Shown here piece by piece: positions 61,496 through 64,000 of a DNA stretch of 64,000 nt. Position 1 is the stretch's first letter. Every line of letters begins with the position of its first letter. The translations under genes and the position numbers were made by a program. This stretch comes from Tectiglobus sp965215755. Its GTDB lineage: Bacteria > Pseudomonadota > Alphaproteobacteria > Rhizobiales > Hyphomicrobiaceae. Below the pieces are notes generated by a model. That model made no database searches. It worked only from the letters and a program-made list of their open reading frames with translations, and was not told where the DNA came from. The stretch spans positions 2,666,001 to 2,730,000 of the forward strand of contig OZ244119.1 of the NCBI GenBank assembly GCA_965215755.1. Reading direction: 5' to 3'.

Positions 61496-62446
61496 ATGAC
61501 CAGCCTCCCACAGTCTGTCGAAGCAACCGCAGAGTTGTTGGCCAACGGCGGTTATATCGCTGATGAAGCGACAACGACGGCAGTGTTTCTTTCGCTTAAG
61601 CTGCAACGGCCGTTGTTGCTTGAGGGGGACGCGGGTGTCGGGAAAACGGAGATTGCGAAGGTCCTAAGCGAGCAGCTTGGCCGCTCATTGGTGCGGTTGC
61701 AGTGTTACGAAGGCCTGGATACCGCGAGCGCGCTCTACGAATGGAATTATCAAAAGCAGCTGCTTCACATTCGAGCCGCCGAAGCCGAGGGAAAGACGCT
61801 TGGCGGTGCGGATTTGGAAGCAGAGATCTTTAGTCAGGACTATCTGCTGCGGCGGCCGTTGCTGCAGGCACTGGAGGCGGGGCAAGCGGGGCAGGCGCCG
61901 GTCCTCCTGATTGATGAACTTGATCGGGCTGATGAGCCGTTTGAAGCGTTTCTTCTCGAGATCTTGGCAGATTACCAAGTTACGATCCCGGAACTTGGAA
62001 CGATTAAGGCAGACCAACCGCCGATCACGATCCTGACGTCCAACCGTACGCGCGAAGTGCATGATGCTGTGCGTCGTCGATGCTTTTATCATTGGATCGA
62101 CTACCCGTCGCCCGAGCGTGAGCAGGCTATTCTGAAACTCAAAGTTCCGGATGCGGCCGCACGATTAACAGCTGAGATTGTTGCGTTCGTGAATTCGTTG
62201 CGCGGCATGGACCTCTACAAGAGCCCAGGCGTTGCTGAGTCGATTGCATGGGCAGAAGCCCTGAGTGTTCTCAATGCGATCGAGCTTGAAGCTGGCACAA
62301 TCGACGCCACGCTTGGCACCTTGCTCAAGTATCAGGATGACATCGCACGTATTGAAGGTTCTGAGGCTGCGCAGCTATTGTCTGAAGTGAAGGCCAGCGT
62401 CACTGCTGCAGAGGCTGATGAGCTTCGCAAGCAAAGCGGCGCGTAA
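61496..62446 (+). CDS. coxD: MoxR-type AAA+ ATPase CoxD
   Basis: 316 aa. Walker A LLEGDAGVGKTE near residue 41, Walker B PVLLIDELDRADEP near 140, sensor LTSNRTREVHDAVRRRC with arginine finger. CoxD ATPases act in maturation of the Cu/Mo centre of CO dehydrogenase; in form II clusters the target is the analogous Mo hydroxylase. The usual partner CoxE (VWA protein) is not found downstream within the window. Confidence 0.92.
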   Translation: MTSLPQSVEATAELLANGGYIADEATTTAVFLSLKLQRPLLLEGDAGVGKTEIAKVLSEQLGRSLVRLQCYEGLDTASALYEWNYQKQLLHIRAAEAEGKTLGGADLEAEIFSQDYLLRRPLLQALEAGQAGQAPVLLIDELDRADEPFEAFLLEILADYQVTIPELGTIKADQPPITILTSNRTREVHDAVRRRCFYHWIDYPSPEREQAILKLKVPDAAARLTAEIVAFVNSLRGMDLYKSPGVAESIAWAEALSVLNAIELEAGTIDATLGTLLKYQDDIARIEGSEAAQLLSEVKASVTAAEADELRKQSGA

Positions 62447-62609
62447 TCCGCTTCCCGCTTGGCTGGATGCGAACTCTCTGATCGGACCGTTTCCTATGGC
62501 TATGATGTTAGATGTTCTAAGCCATCTCGCTGAGAGCTGAGTGCACACTGGGCTCTGCGATTGATGGATACGACCAATCAAGCGGGCCTCTGTTCAGGTG
62601 GAAACTGCG
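62447..62609. other. Non-coding interval after coxD
   Basis: No gene and no clear terminator seen. It ends at the ribosome site of the 50-codon ORF. Confidence 0.4.
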
Positions 62610-62762
62610 ATGGGCTTGGGCCTTGAACAGTCGCGAAACAGACAGACCCGCTTCATATGCGTTCGAATGTACGCCGCACTCATCATGCTCTGCTTAATCG
62701 TCTTGGTGATGACCCAGGCTGTTTCCGAGCTCGCATCGATTTGCAGCCTTCATGCAACTTGA
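62610..62762 (+). CDS. Putative small membrane protein (50 aa)
   Basis: ATG preceded by GGTGG eight bases upstream. The product has a basic N-terminus (SRNRQTRF), then one long hydrophobic stretch (about residues 20-38, AALIMLCLIVLVM) and a short polar end with two Cys. It could be a single-pass membrane peptide or, if started at the internal Met at residue 20, a small exported peptide. No family recognised; it may be chance. Confidence 0.35.
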   Translation: MGLGLEQSRNRQTRFICVRMYAALIMLCLIVLVMTQAVSELASICSLHAT

Positions 62763-62970
62763 ACTGATCTCATGCTGGTGTCGTTACGAGTGAAAGCCTT
62801 TGCGAACAACCGTCAAGCTGACCTGTTCGATTTAGGGGAATGATTTGGTGTGTGGGTCGACTCGCGTCGTATGAGGGTTTGCACTGAATTGTTGTGGCAT
62901 AGAAACAGCCCGTATTAGCGATGCCCAATCCGTTCCTCAAACCTCGATCGCGTATGGTGAGTTCAACAAG

Positions 62971-63906
62971 ATGGATTTATGTCAATTGTCAGTTGATAGA
63001 AGAGCGATTTTTCATGCTCTGCTAAGCCTCACCATGTTATTTGGAACTGCCGCAGTAGCAGACGGACGACGCTCAAACGAAGGTCGGATAGATGTCGTTG
63101 AACTGCCAAGTCCAATCCTTAGCCGGCCCATACGGGCATCCGTGTATCTCCCAGGAGCATACTATAACGACGGAAAACGTCGTTTCCCAGTCGTATATTT
63201 GCTGCACGGTCATGGAGACGATCACACAGCTTGGTCTCGACTTGGGCAGATCAAGTCAACGCTGGATCGCATGATTGCAGAGGGCAGTCTTAAGCCATTG
63301 ATTGCTGTTATGCCTGACGCGGGGAAGAGCTGGTACGTCAACGACGCTCGCACGAACGGCGATGGTTACGGCCACGTTTTTGATGCGTTTCGGTCCAATC
63401 TGTTGGACGCGGTTGACCAACGGTTCAGGAGTATTCCGTGCCGCCACGGCCGGGCGATTGGCGGACTTTCGATGGGCGGATACGGGGCACTGTTGCTCGG
63501 CCTGGCTGAGCCAGTTCGATTCATTTCCGTGTTCAGTCTCTCGGGCGCAGTGTATAGCGCGCGAGCGATTGACGATCCCAGGCGCAGCGTGCGCTTGCGA
63601 GCTTTGTTTGGCGGTGTTCATGGTGAACCAGTCAGTCAGCAGCGGCTCAAGGAATGGAGTATCTTTGGTCGATTACGCGCCATTGTTCCGACAGTGAAAA
63701 CACCACACGTGTGGATCAGTGCCGGTGACGATGATTTTTTTGCTGCCATTGTTACGGGCAGTGCCAACGCTCACAATATTCTGCGTCAGCGCGGTGTTTC
63801 ATCCGAACTTCGCATCGATGATGCCGGCCACACTTGGGTTTATTGGCGCGAATCCGTGAAACCGGCGCTGAGTTGGGCCTCAAAACGGTTTCGACAGGCT
63901 TGTTGA
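62971..63906 (+). CDS. Secreted esterase, alpha/beta hydrolase (EstA/antigen-85-like)
   Basis: 311 aa. Signal-like N-terminus (hydrophobic ALLSLTMLFGTAAVA, residues 16-30). Then an esterase-D/antigen 85 type fold: ASVYLPGAYYNDGKRRFPVV, YLLHGHGDD (oxyanion hole), nucleophile Ser in GGLSMGGYGA near residue 170, Asp in AGDDDFF and His in AGHTWVYW. Probably periplasmic or secreted carboxylesterase. Substrate unknown. Nothing neighbouring defines its role. Confidence 0.88.
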   Translation: MDLCQLSVDRRAIFHALLSLTMLFGTAAVADGRRSNEGRIDVVELPSPILSRPIRASVYLPGAYYNDGKRRFPVVYLLHGHGDDHTAWSRLGQIKSTLDRMIAEGSLKPLIAVMPDAGKSWYVNDARTNGDGYGHVFDAFRSNLLDAVDQRFRSIPCRHGRAIGGLSMGGYGALLLGLAEPVRFISVFSLSGAVYSARAIDDPRRSVRLRALFGGVHGEPVSQQRLKEWSIFGRLRAIVPTVKTPHVWISAGDDDFFAAIVTGSANAHNILRQRGVSSELRIDDAGHTWVYWRESVKPALSWASKRFRQAC

Positions 63907-64000
63907 GGTCACGGAATAGGCGTTTGAGAAAAAAGAGCGCCTCAAGGCGTGTTGCTGGAGTAACGCCCCAAGAGAAACGGCACTTCTGTTCCGTTGCTCC

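Noticed and set aside
63920..64000. Terminator or attenuator after the esterase gene
   Set aside because: Several short alternative stems (CGCCT/AGGCG, GGCGT/ACGCC) can form, but none is long or followed by a T-run before the window ends.

Overview
The window reads as a chromosomal segment of an alphaproteobacterium, most likely a marine or otherwise saline-habitat member near the Hyphomicrobiales/Rhodobiaceae. This is inferred from the gene families (DddL-type DMSP lyase, OxyR-katG divergon, form II CO-dehydrogenase-like coxSLM with a MoxR ATPase, BMP-type purine ABC transporter with xanthine dehydrogenase), moderate GC and dense, translationally coupled operons. There is no phage, insertion sequence, CRISPR array or rRNA operon. 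One tRNA gene (Arg, anticodon TCG) lies at 35425-35501.

Layout. 1-3131: the 5' half of a cobalamin riboswitch pointing left off the edge, then a coupled cobT-cobS-cobU-cobC operon for the lower-ligand end of B12 synthesis. 3137-6713: an IclR regulator, a class II aldolase, a methyltransferase and a haloacid-dehalogenase-type hydrolase, with palindromic operator candidates. 7015-11378: a small exported protein, a DmdA/GcvT-like methyltransferase beside a DegS-type protease, two small uncharacterised genes and a glutathione transferase. 11379-12407: a membrane-protein ORF bracketed by a decayed direct repeat of the oxyR 3' end. 12408-19954: oxyR divergent from katG, a D-glutamate cyclase-like gene, and a di-heme peroxidase next to a diguanylate cyclase. 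20010-22174: dddL (DMSP lyase) divergent from a MetE-like methyltransferase.

22233-34603 is a nine-gene leftward purine block: 8-oxoguanine deaminase, XdhA, XdhB, XdhC, ABC ATPase, two permeases, BMP-type binding protein and guanine deaminase. Together these would import purines or nucleosides, deaminate guanine and 8-oxoguanine, and oxidise the products to urate. 34924-35501 holds a truncated gene next to tRNA-Arg. 35762-39567 has four rightward genes (CoA transferase, crotonase, hot-dog thioesterase, FMN 2-hydroxyacid oxidase) that form a plausible but unassigned acyl-CoA to 2-oxoacid route. Then come a YcaQ-type DNA glycosylase, an epoxide hydrolase and an SDR.

43242-48198 holds a small membrane protein, a 46-codon ORF with its own promoter-like and terminator-like signals, a PcfJ-domain protein behind an inverted repeat, and a large DUF255 thioredoxin-like protein with a DsbD-type C-terminal domain. 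48380-57349 is a mixed catabolic region: PEP-mutase/isocitrate-lyase family lyase, TauD dioxygenase, PanE-like reductase, SulP transporter, luciferase-like monooxygenase, SDR, HCCA-isomerase-like protein, thiol-dioxygenase-like cupin and a lone DUF1778 protein. 57599-62446 is coxS-coxL-coxM, an intrinsic terminator, then coxD. The window closes with a 50-codon membrane-peptide ORF and a secreted esterase.

I see no single locus that proves a new system. The best leads are the PcfJ/micro-ORF locus, the four-gene CoA pathway, the interleaved inverted repeats at 42084-42130, and the scattered organosulfur genes.
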